Below the pieces are notes generated by a model. That model saw nothing but the letters and a program-made list of their open reading frames with translations, had not been told where the DNA came from and made no database searches. Source: Streptomyces kanamyceticus (GTDB taxonomy: Bacteria > Actinomycetota > Actinomycetes > Streptomycetales > Streptomycetaceae). From it: a DNA stretch of 64,000 nucleotides. A program made the translations under genes and the position numbers. Shown piece by piece: positions 35,087-44,482 of this stretch. The DNA lies in contig NZ_CP023699.1 of NCBI RefSeq assembly GCF_008704495.1, positions 434,001-498,000 of the forward strand. Direction: 5' to 3'. Positions within the stretch are counted from its first letter, which is position 1; each line of letters opens with the position of its first letter.

Positions 35087-36066
35087 GCGAGCTGGTCTTT
35101 GAACAGGTGAGTGTGCGGTACGGGACCCGCCGCAGCGGGCTCACCGCCGTCGACGGCGTCAGTCTGACCGTGCCGTCCGGCCAAGTGGTGGGCCTCGTGG
35201 GCGAGTCGGGTTCCGGGAAGTCGACGCTCGCCCGCAGCGCGGTCGGCCTCGCGCCGGTCAGTGCGGGGCGGGTGCTGCTCGACGGGACCGACGTGCGGCA
35301 CCTGGCGGGGCGCCGTCCGCTGCAGATGGTGTTCCAGGATCCGTACTCCTCGCTGGATCCGCGCATGCGCATCGGCGCCTCGATCAGCGAGGCGATGCCG
35401 CGCGGCGGCGGGACCACGGGGGCCCGGGCGCGCCGGGCCGAGGTGGCACGCCTCCTTGAGCTGGTCAACCTCGATCCGGACCGCGCCGGGATGCTGCCCG
35501 CCCAGCTCTCCGGCGGTCAGCGGCAACGGGTGGCGCTGGCCCGCGCGTTGGCCGGACAGCCGAAGGTGGTGATCGCCGACGAGATCACTTCAGCGCTCGA
35601 TGTGTCGGTGCAGGGCGCCGTACTCAATCTCGTACGCGATGTGCGGCGGCAGCTGGGCCTGTCCATGCTTTTCATCTCGCACAACCTCGCCGTCGTGCGC
35701 TACCTCAGCGACATCATCGCCGTCATGTACCTGGGGCGGATCGTCGAGGCGGGACCGGCCGAACAAGTGCTCTCGGACCCCCAGCACCCCTACACACGTG
35801 AGCTGTTGAGCGCCGCCCCGTCGTGGCACACCCCGCTGTTCGAGGAGACGGGTGACCCGGGGGCCGCCGACGCGGAGCCGAGCGACCCGCACCATCCGCC
35901 GGCCGGTTGCCGCTATCACCCGCGCTGCGCCCTTGGCCCCCTCGCCAGGGCCGACCGAGACCTCTGCCGCACCACCGATCCCGCCCAGGACGCCGGACGG
36001 CGTCCGCACCGGGCGGCCTGTCATTTCGCGGGGGAACCCGCCGAGCCGAACGGAGCCCGAGCATGA
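35083..36066 (+). CDS. Dipeptide/oligopeptide ABC transporter ATP-binding protein (DppF-like)
   Basis: A 327-residue second ATPase subunit. Walker A GESGSGKST, Q-loop MVFQDPYSSLDPRMRIG, signature LSGGQRQRVALARALAG, Walker B VVIADEITSALDVS, H-loop FISHNLAVVRYLSD, and the family C-terminus HPYTRELLSAAP with a cysteine block PRCALGPL...DRDLC. The alteration of the usual DEPTSALD to DEITSALD is minor because the catalytic Glu (DE) is kept. Overlaps both neighbours by four bases, so importer and dipeptidase are co-translated. Confidence 0.92.
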   Translation: MSELVFEQVSVRYGTRRSGLTAVDGVSLTVPSGQVVGLVGESGSGKSTLARSAVGLAPVSAGRVLLDGTDVRHLAGRRPLQMVFQDPYSSLDPRMRIGASISEAMPRGGGTTGARARRAEVARLLELVNLDPDRAGMLPAQLSGGQRQRVALARALAGQPKVVIADEITSALDVSVQGAVLNLVRDVRRQLGLSMLFISHNLAVVRYLSDIIAVMYLGRIVEAGPAEQVLSDPQHPYTRELLSAAPSWHTPLFEETGDPGAADAEPSDPHHPPAGCRYHPRCALGPLARADRDLCRTTDPAQDAGRRPHRAACHFAGEPAEPNGARA

Positions 36067-37115
36067 CCACGGCACCCACCAACGCAGCCGAGCTGCACCG
36101 GCGCAGCGTCGTCGTCGAAACGCACAACGACCTGCTCATCGCGGTGGCGGCCAGGCCCGTCGACCGGTGGGCGGCGTTCTTCCGCGAGCAGTGGCTGCCC
36201 CAACTGCACGAAGGCGGGGTCAACGTACAAGTGCTGCCCGTCTTCATCGACGACGAGTACCGGCCCGAAGGGGCGCTCCGGCAGACCTTGCGCATGATCG
36301 AGGCCGCGCACCGCGTCGCCGAAGGAAACGCCGACGCGGTACGGCTCTGCGGCGACGGCGCCGAGGTGGACACCGCCCTGGACGACGGGAAGATCGCGCT
36401 CGTGCTCGCCCTGGAGAGCGCGCCCGGCGTCGGCGATGACGTCGAACTCCTCGAAACCCTCTACCGGTTGGGCGTGCGCATCGCATCGCTCGCGCACTTC
36501 GGGCGCACCGCGCTCGCCGACGGCAGCGGCGAGGACGCGGCCGGGAGCAGGCTCACCCGGGCGGGGGTGACCGCCCTCGCCGAGATGGAACGCATCGGCA
36601 TGATCTTCGACATCAGCCATCTCGGTGCCGCCGGTGTCGACCACGTACTGGAGCTGTCCACCCGCCCGGTGATCGCCACGCACTCGTCGGTGCGTGCGCT
36701 GCGCGACCATCACCGCAACCTCACCGACGACCAGCTCAAGGAGACCGCGGCGCGGGGCGGTGTGGTGTGCGTGAACTTCTTCGCCCCGTTCCTGCACGAG
36801 CACGACCACACCGTCGACCGGCTGGTCGACCACATCGAGCACCTCGCCGACGTCGCCGGGGTCGAACACGTGGGGCTCGGCCCCGACTTCGTGGCGGAGG
36901 TCATGGAGGACACCACCCGGCCGTGCTGCGCGCACCCCGTCATCGAGGGGTTCCGCACCGATCAGTTCCTGCCGGGGCTCGAAGGTCCAGCCGGACTCCC
37001 CCTGGTCACCGAGGCGTTGCTGCGGCGCGGCTGGGGCGACGCCGACATCGCCCGGGTGCTCGGCGGCAATGTGCTCCGGCTCTTCCGCGACGGTCTCGGA
37101 CGGCCCGCCTCCTGA
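36063..37115 (+). CDS. Membrane dipeptidase family (peptidase M19)
   Basis: A 350-residue zinc dipeptidase of the renal-dipeptidase family, which cleaves dipeptides and tolerates D-residues at the C-terminal position. Metal-binding and catalytic elements are in order: ETHNDLL (His 21, Asp 23), VLALESAPG (bridging Glu, about 124), IATHSSVRALRDHHRNLTDD (His pair, about 200-222) and GLGPDF (Asp, about 280). No signal peptide, so it acts on imported peptides in the cytoplasm. ATGA overlap with the importer ATPase gene. Confidence 0.9.
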   Translation: MTTAPTNAAELHRRSVVVETHNDLLIAVAARPVDRWAAFFREQWLPQLHEGGVNVQVLPVFIDDEYRPEGALRQTLRMIEAAHRVAEGNADAVRLCGDGAEVDTALDDGKIALVLALESAPGVGDDVELLETLYRLGVRIASLAHFGRTALADGSGEDAAGSRLTRAGVTALAEMERIGMIFDISHLGAAGVDHVLELSTRPVIATHSSVRALRDHHRNLTDDQLKETAARGGVVCVNFFAPFLHEHDHTVDRLVDHIEHLADVAGVEHVGLGPDFVAEVMEDTTRPCCAHPVIEGFRTDQFLPGLEGPAGLPLVTEALLRRGWGDADIARVLGGNVLRLFRDGLGRPAS

Positions 37116-37188
37116 CCACCGCCGCACTCCCCACCCGGCCCCACACCGCCGGTCCCCCGACCCCCGATTCACGAGGAGGTGGCGCACC

Positions 37189-40100
37189 GTGACCCCGCGC
37201 CCGCGCATCGACGACCTGTACGGCCTCGCCCTGCCCGAGCAGCCCGCGGTCTCCCCGGACGGCGAAGAGATCGTGTACGTGCTCCGCGCCGCCGACCGCG
37301 AGGCCGACCGCGACCTGCGAACGCTCTGGCAGGTCGGCGCCACCGGCAGCGCGGAGCCCCGCCAACTGACGCGTGGCCAGGCGGACATGGCACCCGCCTG
37401 GTCTCCCGACGGAACCCGGATCGCCTTCCTGCGCGCACCTCAAGGCGGGCCCGCCCAGGTGTGGCTGCTGCCCGCGACGGGCGGCGAGCCCGAGCAGGTC
37501 ACGACCCTGCCGCTCGGCGCGGGGGCCCCTGTGTGGAGTCCCGACGGCAGCGCGCTCGCGTTCACCGCGCCGGTCGACCTGGCTGCCGCCGAAGGCGAGA
37601 GCGGCACCGCGCGCACCCGGCGCACCAAGGAGCCCGTCGTCGCCCGGCGCCTGGACTACAAGGCCGACGGCCTGGGACTGCTGCGCACCCTGCGTACCCA
37701 TCTGCACGTGGTACGCCTAGCCGATCGCCAGGTCAGGCAGCTCACCCACGGCGACTGGCACGCGGGCGCCCCCGCCTGGTCGCCCGACGGAACCCGGATC
37801 GCGTTCCCCGCCGCACGCGACGCGGACGCCGATCTGACGTTCCGCAGCGCGGCGTACGTCATCGAGGTGAGCCCGCACCACGCGGAGCCGGTACGGGTCG
37901 GCGCTGCCAACGGCCAGGCGGCCACCGTGACATGGACGGCGGACGGCGCGGCACTGCTCGTCGTCGGCTCGACCGGCACCGCGGTGGGGCACACCCGGCT
38001 GCTGCGCGTACCGGTGGGCGATGACGGGGCCGCCGCCCCCGACGGCGAGGTCGCCGCCCCCGTCGACCTGACCGGCGCACTGGACCGCAACGTCATGCCC
38101 GGCGGCGCCGGCTACCCCGGTGCGCTCCCCCAACTCACCGCCGACGGACGCCAGGTGCTCGTCTGTCTGCGCGACCGCGGACTCACCCACCTCTACGTCG
38201 CCGAAGCCGACGGCAGCGGCGTCCCCCGCCGCGCGGACGGCGGCGACGCACTCCAGGTCGGCGGGGTGTCGGCGGCGGGCGGCACCGTCGCGGTCGTCCT
38301 GTCCACCGCGTCCTCCTACGGTGAGATAGCCACCGTCGATCTCGGCTCGGGCGCGGTCGCCACCCGAACCGCGCACGGCACGCCCGGCGCTGCCGGTCTC
38401 CTCGTGCGCGAGGAGCGGGAGTTCACCATCTCCGACGGCACGGTGGTGCACGGCTGGCTCGTGCGCGACCCGAAGCGCCGGGGCCCCGCCCCGCTGCTCC
38501 TCGACATCCACGGCGGCCCGCACAACGCCTGGAACGGCGCGGCCGACTCCGTACACCTCTACCATCAGGAGCTCGCCTCGCGCGGCTGGACCGTGCTGCT
38601 GCTCAACCCGAGGGGCAGTGACGGCTACGGCGAGAAGTTCTTCACCGCCGCGCTCGGCGCCTGGGGCATCTCCGACGCTGCGGACTTCACCGAGCCCCTC
38701 GACCAGCTCGTCGCCGAAGGCATCGCCGACCCGAGGCGGCTCGCCGTCACGGGCTACAGCTACGGCGGGTACATGACCTGCTATCTGACCGGCCGCGACG
38801 ACCGGTTCGCCGCAGCCGTCGCCGGCGGTGTGGTCAGCGATCTGACCAGCATCGCCGGTACGTCCGACGCCGCGCACCCGCTCAGCGCGGCCGAACTGGG
38901 CGGGGCGCCGTGGGCGGCCCGCGACAAGTACGCGGAGCAGTCACCGATGACCCGCGTCGACCACGTGCGCACGCCGACCCTGATCGTGCAGGGCGGCGAC
39001 GATCAGCGCTGCCCCGTCGGGCAGGCCGAGCAGTGGTTCAGCGCGCTCCGCGCGCAGGGCGTCCCCACCGAACTGGTCCTGTACCCGGGCAGCTCACACC
39101 TGTTCCTGCTCGACGGGCCGCCCTCCCACCGGGCGGACTTCAACCAGCGCATCGTGGACTGGGTGGAGCGTTACGCCGGTGAGCCGGGGCGGCCGCACAA
39201 GGTGCCCTTCGACACGTCCCATTGGCAGCGGCGCCTCACCGAACTGGCCACGGCACACCGGGTACCCGGCGCGGCCCTGGGCATTTTGCGGCTCGGCCCC
39301 CAAGGCGTGGGCGACGACGTCCTCCTGGCCCACCACGGCGTCCTCAGCACCGCCACCGGCGTCGATGTCACCGACGACTCGGTCTTCCAGATCGGGTCGG
39401 TCACCAAGGTCTGGACGGCCACCGTCGTCATGCAGCTCGTCGACGAGGGCAAGCTGGACCTGGACGCCCCGATCGTCGACGTACTGCCCGAACTGCGCCT
39501 GGCGGACCCCACCGTCACCAAGCAGGTGACGATGCGGCATCTGCTCACCCACACCAGCGGCATCGACGGCGACGTCTTCACCGACACGGGTCGCGGCGAC
39601 GACTGCCTGGAGCGCTACGTCGACCTGCTGGGCGACACGCGCCAGAGCCACCCCATCGGCGCGACCTTCTCGTACTGCAACTCGGGCTTCAACCTGGCCG
39701 GCCGGGTCATCGAGAAACTGACCGGCCTCACCTGGGACCAGGCGCTGCGCGAGCGGCTCTTCACCCCGCTGGGCCTGACCCGCGCCCTGACGCTCCCGGA
39801 GGAAGCGCTGCTCCTGCGCGCCGCCGTCGGCCACGTCGCCGATGGCGATGCGGCTCCCGCCCCCGCCCCGGTGTGGGGACTCCCCCGTTCGGTCGGCCCC
39901 GCAGGACTCGTCAGCGCCGACACCGCCGATGTGCTCGCCTTCGCGCGGCTGCATCTGACCGGCGGCCTCGGCCCGGACGGCACCCGCGTCCTGAGCGAGG
40001 AGAGCGCGGCGCGGATGGCCGCCCACCAGACCGCCCTGCCCGACCAGGACACCCTGGGAGACTCCTGGGGCCTCGGCTGGATCCGCTTCGACTGGGACGG

Positions 40101-40587
40101 ACAGCGGCTGTACGGGCACGACGGCAACACCATCGGCCAGTCCGCGTTCCTGCGCGTCCTGCCCGACCAGGGCCTCGCGGTGACGCTGCTCACCAACGGC
40201 GGCAACACGCGCGACCTGTACCACGACCTGTTCCGGGAGATCTTCGCCGAGCTCGCGGGCATCACCATGCCCCGCCCCCTGGCCCCCGCCGACCAGCCAC
40301 CCACCGTCGACGGCGCCCCGCACACCGGGGTGTACGAGCGAGCCGGTGCGCGCATCGAAGTCCTCGCCACGGACGGCGGGTTGACGCTGCGCCAGACCAC
40401 GACGGGCCCCCTCGCGGCGCTGGAACCGACACCCACCCAGGAGTTCACGCTCGTCCCGGTCGAGGACAGCCGGTTCGTCTTCCGCCAACCCGGTACGCGG
40501 ACCTGGGTCCCGGTCACCTTCTACACGCTCCCGACCGGTGAGCCCTACGTCCACTACGGCGCCCGCGCCACCCCGAAGGTTTCCTGA
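37189..40587 (+). CDS. Fusion: S9 prolyl-oligopeptidase-type peptidase + beta-lactamase-superfamily hydrolase
   Basis: A 1132-residue two-enzyme protein. Residues 1-400 form a beta-propeller with repeated WSPDG-type blades (MAPAWSPDGTRIAF, GAPVWSPDGSALAF, GAPAWSPDGTRIAF). Residues 400-660 are the S9 alpha/beta hydrolase with nucleophile GYSYGGYM (Ser about 524), Asp in VQGGDDQRCP and His in GSSHLFL. Residues about 680-1030 are a class C-like serine hydrolase with IGSVTK (Ser/Lys about 737-740), YCNSGFN and GHDGNTIGQ, then a C-terminal lipocalin-like domain. The GTG start has GAGGAGG upstream. The second half is a paralogue of the separate hydrolase at 44.5 kb. No signal peptide is seen, so it should act on imported peptides. 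Confidence 0.9.
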   Translation: MTPRPRIDDLYGLALPEQPAVSPDGEEIVYVLRAADREADRDLRTLWQVGATGSAEPRQLTRGQADMAPAWSPDGTRIAFLRAPQGGPAQVWLLPATGGEPEQVTTLPLGAGAPVWSPDGSALAFTAPVDLAAAEGESGTARTRRTKEPVVARRLDYKADGLGLLRTLRTHLHVVRLADRQVRQLTHGDWHAGAPAWSPDGTRIAFPAARDADADLTFRSAAYVIEVSPHHAEPVRVGAANGQAATVTWTADGAALLVVGSTGTAVGHTRLLRVPVGDDGAAAPDGEVAAPVDLTGALDRNVMPGGAGYPGALPQLTADGRQVLVCLRDRGLTHLYVAEADGSGVPRRADGGDALQVGGVSAAGGTVAVVLSTASSYGEIATVDLGSGAVATRTAHGTPGAAGLLVREEREFTISDGTVVHGWLVRDPKRRGPAPLLLDIHGGPHNAWNGAADSVHLYHQELASRGWTVLLLNPRGSDGYGEKFFTAALGAWGISDAADFTEPLDQLVAEGIADPRRLAVTGYSYGGYMTCYLTGRDDRFAAAVAGGVVSDLTSIAGTSDAAHPLSAAELGGAPWAARDKYAEQSPMTRVDHVRTPTLIVQGGDDQRCPVGQAEQWFSALRAQGVPTELVLYPGSSHLFLLDGPPSHRADFNQRIVDWVERYAGEPGRPHKVPFDTSHWQRRLTELATAHRVPGAALGILRLGPQGVGDDVLLAHHGVLSTATGVDVTDDSVFQIGSVTKVWTATVVMQLVDEGKLDLDAPIVDVLPELRLADPTVTKQVTMRHLLTHTSGIDGDVFTDTGRGDDCLERYVDLLGDTRQSHPIGATFSYCNSGFNLAGRVIEKLTGLTWDQALRERLFTPLGLTRALTLPEEALLLRAAVGHVADGDAAPAPAPVWGLPRSVGPAGLVSADTADVLAFARLHLTGGLGPDGTRVLSEESAARMAAHQTALPDQDTLGDSWGLGWIRFDWDGQRLYGHDGNTIGQSAFLRVLPDQGLAVTLLTNGGNTRDLYHDLFREIFAELAGITMPRPLAPADQPPTVDGAPHTGVYERAGARIEVLATDGGLTLRQTTTGPLAALEPTPTQEFTLVPVEDSRFVFRQPGTRTWVPVTFYTLPTGEPYVHYGARATPKVS

Positions 40588-40588
40588 C

Positions 40589-40885
40589 ATGACCACTCAT
40601 CAAGCCCATGTACCCGACCTCGTACGGGACTTCGATGCGGCACTCCCGAAGATCCTCGCCGTCAGGGTGCGCGACATCGCTGGAGGCCCCAACCGGCCAC
40701 CGCTGCCCGGCGCCGCGTCACGGGACCTGTTCGCCCGCGCCGACCTGCTCGCCCGCGACCTCGGCATGGGACCGCTCACCGCGGACGGCGGCGGCGCGCA
40801 CGCCGACCACGAACACGTCGAGGTGGCCGAACCGCCCCGGCGTACCGCCCTGCTCACGGCGCTGCCGAGGGAGCTCCTCCAGTGA
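40589..40885 (+). pseudogene. M20 family peptidase/deacylase, gutted remnant
   Basis: A 98-residue frame that starts like an M20 metallopeptidase (VPDLVRDFDAALPKILA), then jumps to the C-terminal part: GGGAHADHEHVEVAEPPRRT and ALLTALPRELL, where normal M20 enzymes have a conserved Gly-Gly-x-Ala-His...Glu metal-binding block. The roughly 300 residues between are missing, and the short piece between (LPGAASRDLFARADLL) looks like the GASDGN region out of frame. It starts one base after the S9-fusion stop and overlaps the next gene by GTGA, so the operon structure has survived the loss. Confidence 0.65.
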
Positions 40886-41790
40886 TTGACCTGTCCGGCG
40901 AGACGAACCGCACCGCCGACACCGGAAAGGTGGCCGAAGAGGCCGCCGTCGCCGCGGAGTCGGCGGCCCGCGCGTCCCGCACCACCGTCCGTCAACTGAC
41001 GGAACTGGCCGACCTGAAGGCCGTGGAGCGTCTCTACGAGGAGATCTGGCAACCCGACGGGAGCAACCCGCCGCTGACGAGCGAACTGCTGCGCGCGCTC
41101 GCCAAAGCGGGCAGTTACGTCGGCGGGGCCTTCGACAGTGATCAAGGTGACCAAGGTGGCCGACTCGTCGGCGCCTGCGTCGGGTTCTTCGCTCCGCCCG
41201 CCGAGCGGGCCCTGCACAGCCACATCGCCGCAGTGGCGGCCGAGACGCACGGCCGCCACGTCGGCTACGCCCTCAAACTGCATCAGCGGGCCTGGGCCCT
41301 GCGGCACCAAGTGACCGAGATCTCCTGGACGTTCGACCCGCTCGTGCGCCGCAACGCCTACTTCAACCTCGGCAAACTGGCCACCGCGGCCACCGCGTAC
41401 CTGCCCAACTTCTACGGGCGGATGAACGACAACATCAACGGCGCCGACGACACCGACCGCCTCCTCGTCACCTGGCGCCTCGACGCCCCCGAGGTCGTCG
41501 CGGCCTGTGCCGGACAGCGCCCCGCACCGGCGAGCGTCGCAGCCGGCGCCGTCCCCGGCCTCACCGTCTCCCCGCAGGGCCGCCCCGTCCCCGGCACCAC
41601 CGAGGGACCGGCCGTCCTGGTGGCCGTACCCGGCGACATCGAGGAGCTGCGCACCACCGACCCCGCCTGCGCCGCCGCCTGGCGCTCCGCCCTGCGCGAC
41701 GTCCTGGGCGGTCTGCTCGCCGACGGGGCGCGGATCACCGGCTTCGACCGGGCGGGCTGGTACATCGTCGAAAGGAGGAACACCCCATGA
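40882..41790 (+). CDS. GNAT family acyltransferase (COG3375-like)
   Basis: A 302-residue GNAT protein of the type found beside N-acylamino-acid racemases. Visible parts: VRQLTELADLKAVERLYEEI at the start of the fold, LVGACVGFFAPPAERALHSH, HGRHVGYALKLHQRAWALRH as the acyl-CoA loop, and SWTFDPLVRRNAYFNLGKLA, which is highly characteristic of this group. In Geobacillus kaustophilus such an enzyme succinylates D-amino acids so that a racemase and an M20 deacylase can convert them to L-amino acids. Here the M20 gene before it and the racemase after it are both broken, while this gene is intact. Confidence 0.85.
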   Translation: MIDLSGETNRTADTGKVAEEAAVAAESAARASRTTVRQLTELADLKAVERLYEEIWQPDGSNPPLTSELLRALAKAGSYVGGAFDSDQGDQGGRLVGACVGFFAPPAERALHSHIAAVAAETHGRHVGYALKLHQRAWALRHQVTEISWTFDPLVRRNAYFNLGKLATAATAYLPNFYGRMNDNINGADDTDRLLVTWRLDAPEVVAACAGQRPAPASVAAGAVPGLTVSPQGRPVPGTTEGPAVLVAVPGDIEELRTTDPACAAAWRSALRDVLGGLLADGARITGFDRAGWYIVERRNTP

Positions 41791-42562
41791 AGCTGGGCTG
41801 GGGCGAGTGCGTCGCGATGAGCGATCCGCTGTACTCCTCCGAGTACGTGGACGGCTGCGCGGACGTGCTCCGCCGCTTCCTGATTCCGGCGCTCGCGCCC
41901 CGCCGCGACCGGCTCGACGCGTCCGCCGTCGCTCCCGCGCTCGGCCCCTTCAAGGGGCACATGATGGCGAAGGCGGCACTCGAAACGTCCGTCCTGGACG
42001 CCGAGTTGCGCGAGCGCGGCGTACCGCTCGCCCATGAGCCGGGTGCCGTGCGGGAGCGGGAGCCGTGCGGGGTCTCGGTCGGAATCATGGACTCGGTCCC
42101 GGAGCTCCTTGAAGCCGTCGCCGGATACCTCGACGCCGGATACGTACGCATCAAGCTGAAGATCGAGCCGGGCTGGGACATCGCTCCGGTGCGCGCCGTA
42201 CGCGAACGCTTCGGTGACGACGTGCTGCTCCAGCTCGACGCCAACACCGCGTAGACCCGGGCCGACGCACGCCATCTGGCCCGGCTCGACCCGTTCGACC
42301 TGCTCCTCGTCGAACAGCCGCTGCCCGAGGCAGGATCTCCTGGGCCATGCGGAGCTCGCCCGCCGGGTGCGTACGCCGATCTGCCTCGACGAGTCCATCA
42401 CCTCGGCCCGCGCGGCCGCCGACGCGATCGCCATCGGCGCCACCAGCATCGTCAACATCAAGCCGCGGCGGCATGCTGGACACCGGGCCCGGCATCGATG
42501 TGGCCCCGCTCGCGGACGCCCTCGACGCGGTGACCGTCTCCACGGAGTGGATCCCGGTCTGA
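41787..42562 (+). pseudogene. N-acylamino-acid racemase/o-succinylbenzoate synthase family, pseudogene
   Basis: Starts MKLGWGECVAMSDPLYSSEY and reads well through HMMAKAALETSVLDAELRER, YVRIKLKIEPGWD (catalytic Lys of the KxK motif) and LLQLDANTA (metal Asp), where a TAG ends it. Beyond, the enolase-superfamily sequence goes on: LARLDPFDLLLVEQPLP, a frameshift, LARRVRTPICLDESITSARA then AIAIGATSIVNIKP, another break with a deletion of about 60 codons, and finally GPGIDVAPLADALDAVTVST and EWIPV. One nonsense codon, a frameshift and a deletion. Confidence 0.9.
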
Positions 42563-42688
42563 GGCGGCCCCCCGGCCGCCGCCGAGGACGGCCCTGTCGT
42601 ACGCGACGAACTCCGCATAGGATTTCGGCGCGTACGACGAACGTGGGGCCGCATCACGCCTCCTACGGTAGGAGGCGTGCTCACCCCG

Positions 42689-44341
42689 ATGACCACCCAT
42701 CCACGAGCCAGCCTCCGGCGCGTCCTTGAGGATCTCGGCCCCACCCTCCTCGACCTCGTCCGCGGTGATCCCGACGGCGCCGACGACATCGGCGGCGTCG
42801 TCATCCACGACCCGCACGACGAACCCGTACCACCGCCCCAGGCGCTCGTGCTCGGCGTCGCCGTGCACGATCCGACGGAGATCGTGCGACTGCTCGACGC
42901 CCTCGGCGACCAGGGCGCCGCAGGGCTCGTCGTCCGCGCGCCGGTCGCCACCGACGAGAAGGTCACCGAGGCGGTGCGACGCTCCGGCGTCGCGCTCCTC
43001 GGTCTGACCCGCGGCGCCTCGTGGGCGCAGCTCGCCGCGATGCTGCGCTCGCTCATCGCCGAGGGCGACGTCGGGAAGACGGGCCGCGAGACCCTCGGCG
43101 GCGTGCCGTCAGGGGACCTGTTCGCCCTGGCCAACGCGATCGGGGCGCTCCTCGACGCCCCCGTCACCATCGAGGACCGCAGCTCGCGGGTGCTCGCCTT
43201 CTCCGGGCGGCAGGACGAGGCCGACTCGTCCCGCGTGGAGACCATCCTCGGCCGCCAGGTGCCCGCGCGCTTCACCCGGATCCTGGAGGAACGCGGAGTC
43301 TTCCAGGCCCTGTACCGCAGCGACCTGCCCGTGTACGTCGAGCCCCTCGTCCAGAGGGACACCGGCGAGCTCAGCCTGCCGCGCGTCGCGCTGGCCGTCC
43401 GGGCCGGGGACGAGATCCTCGGCTCCATCTGGGCCGCGGTGCACGGGCCGCTCAGCCCCGAGCGCGGCCAGGCGCTGCGCGACGCGGCCAAGCTGGTGGC
43501 GCTGCATCTGCTGCGGCTGCGCGCGGGCGCCGACGTCGAGCGAAGGCTGCGCGTCGACCTTGTCGGTACGGCCCTGGAGGGCGGGCCCGGCGCGGCCGAG
43601 GCCCTCGGCCGCCTGGGTCTCGCGGAACAGCCGGGCGTGGTGCTCGCCCTGGCGGTCGCGGACTGCCCGGACGGCGACCAGTCCGCAGCGCGGCACGCCA
43701 GGTACGTGGCCGAACGGCAGCGCCTGGCCGACGCGTTCGCGATGCACCTGACCGCCGTCCACCCCCGCTCGGCCGCCGCGCTCGTCGGCGACGTCGTCTA
43801 CGGCATCGTCCCGGTCCCCGCCGACGGCCCGGACGCGGAGGAGCGGACGGCCCGGGTCGCGGACGATTTCCTGGAACGCGTCGGCGAACGGCAGGAACTC
43901 CTCGTCGGCGTCGGCCCTCTCGCCCGGGAGAGCACCGCTCTCCCCACGTCCCGGGCCGGCGCCGACCGGGCGCTGCGGGTGCTGCGCGCGGGCCGGGGGA
44001 ACCGGTCGGTGGCCCGGATCGCCGACGTACTCGTCGAGTCGCTCCTCCTCGAACTCACCGACGTGATCGCGGAGCGCGGCGACCCGCCCTCGGGCCCGGT
44101 GGCCCGGCTCATCGCGTACGACGCGGCGCACCACACCTGTCTGGTCGACACGCTGCGGGCGTGGCTCGACACGTTCGGCGACGTGATCGCGGCGTCCGCG
44201 GCCGTCCATGTGCACCCCAACACCTTCCGCTACCGGCTGCGGCGCCTCGCGGAAGTCGGCGGCCTCGACCTCACGGACGCGGACGCACGCTTCGCCGCGA
44301 TGCTGCAACTGCGGCTGTGGCCGCACGCCCGGCCGTCCTGA
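42689..44341 (+). CDS. PucR family transcriptional regulator
   Basis: A regulator of about 550 residues. The N-terminal PucR domain (LRRVLEDLGPTLLDLVRGDP, VHDPTEIVRLLDALGDQGAA, AGLVVRAPVATDEKVTEAVR) is followed by a central GGDEF-like/CdaR region and a C-terminal helix-turn-helix (VIAASAAVHVHPNTFRYRLR, RLAEVGGLDL). These usually sense a nitrogen compound or peptide and activate nearby catabolic genes. Being between the importer/dipeptidase genes and the later hydrolase/binding-protein genes, it likely controls both. Start choice: an in-frame GTG 12 bases earlier sits only one base from AGGAGG, so the ATG 13 bases after that site is preferred. Confidence 0.85.
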   Translation: MTTHPRASLRRVLEDLGPTLLDLVRGDPDGADDIGGVVIHDPHDEPVPPPQALVLGVAVHDPTEIVRLLDALGDQGAAGLVVRAPVATDEKVTEAVRRSGVALLGLTRGASWAQLAAMLRSLIAEGDVGKTGRETLGGVPSGDLFALANAIGALLDAPVTIEDRSSRVLAFSGRQDEADSSRVETILGRQVPARFTRILEERGVFQALYRSDLPVYVEPLVQRDTGELSLPRVALAVRAGDEILGSIWAAVHGPLSPERGQALRDAAKLVALHLLRLRAGADVERRLRVDLVGTALEGGPGAAEALGRLGLAEQPGVVLALAVADCPDGDQSAARHARYVAERQRLADAFAMHLTAVHPRSAAALVGDVVYGIVPVPADGPDAEERTARVADDFLERVGERQELLVGVGPLARESTALPTSRAGADRALRVLRAGRGNRSVARIADVLVESLLLELTDVIAERGDPPSGPVARLIAYDAAHHTCLVDTLRAWLDTFGDVIAASAAVHVHPNTFRYRLRRLAEVGGLDLTDADARFAAMLQLRLWPHARPS

Positions 44342-44482
44342 AGGCCGCCCGATGCGGGCGGGACTCGTACGGGGCGATGAATGCGGCTCCCCGCGTCGTG
44401 CGCGCGGACGAATCCCCTCGGCGACCTGCGCCCTAGCGTTGCTGCCAGCTCGACCGACCGACCCGTGAGCAAGGGGATACAC

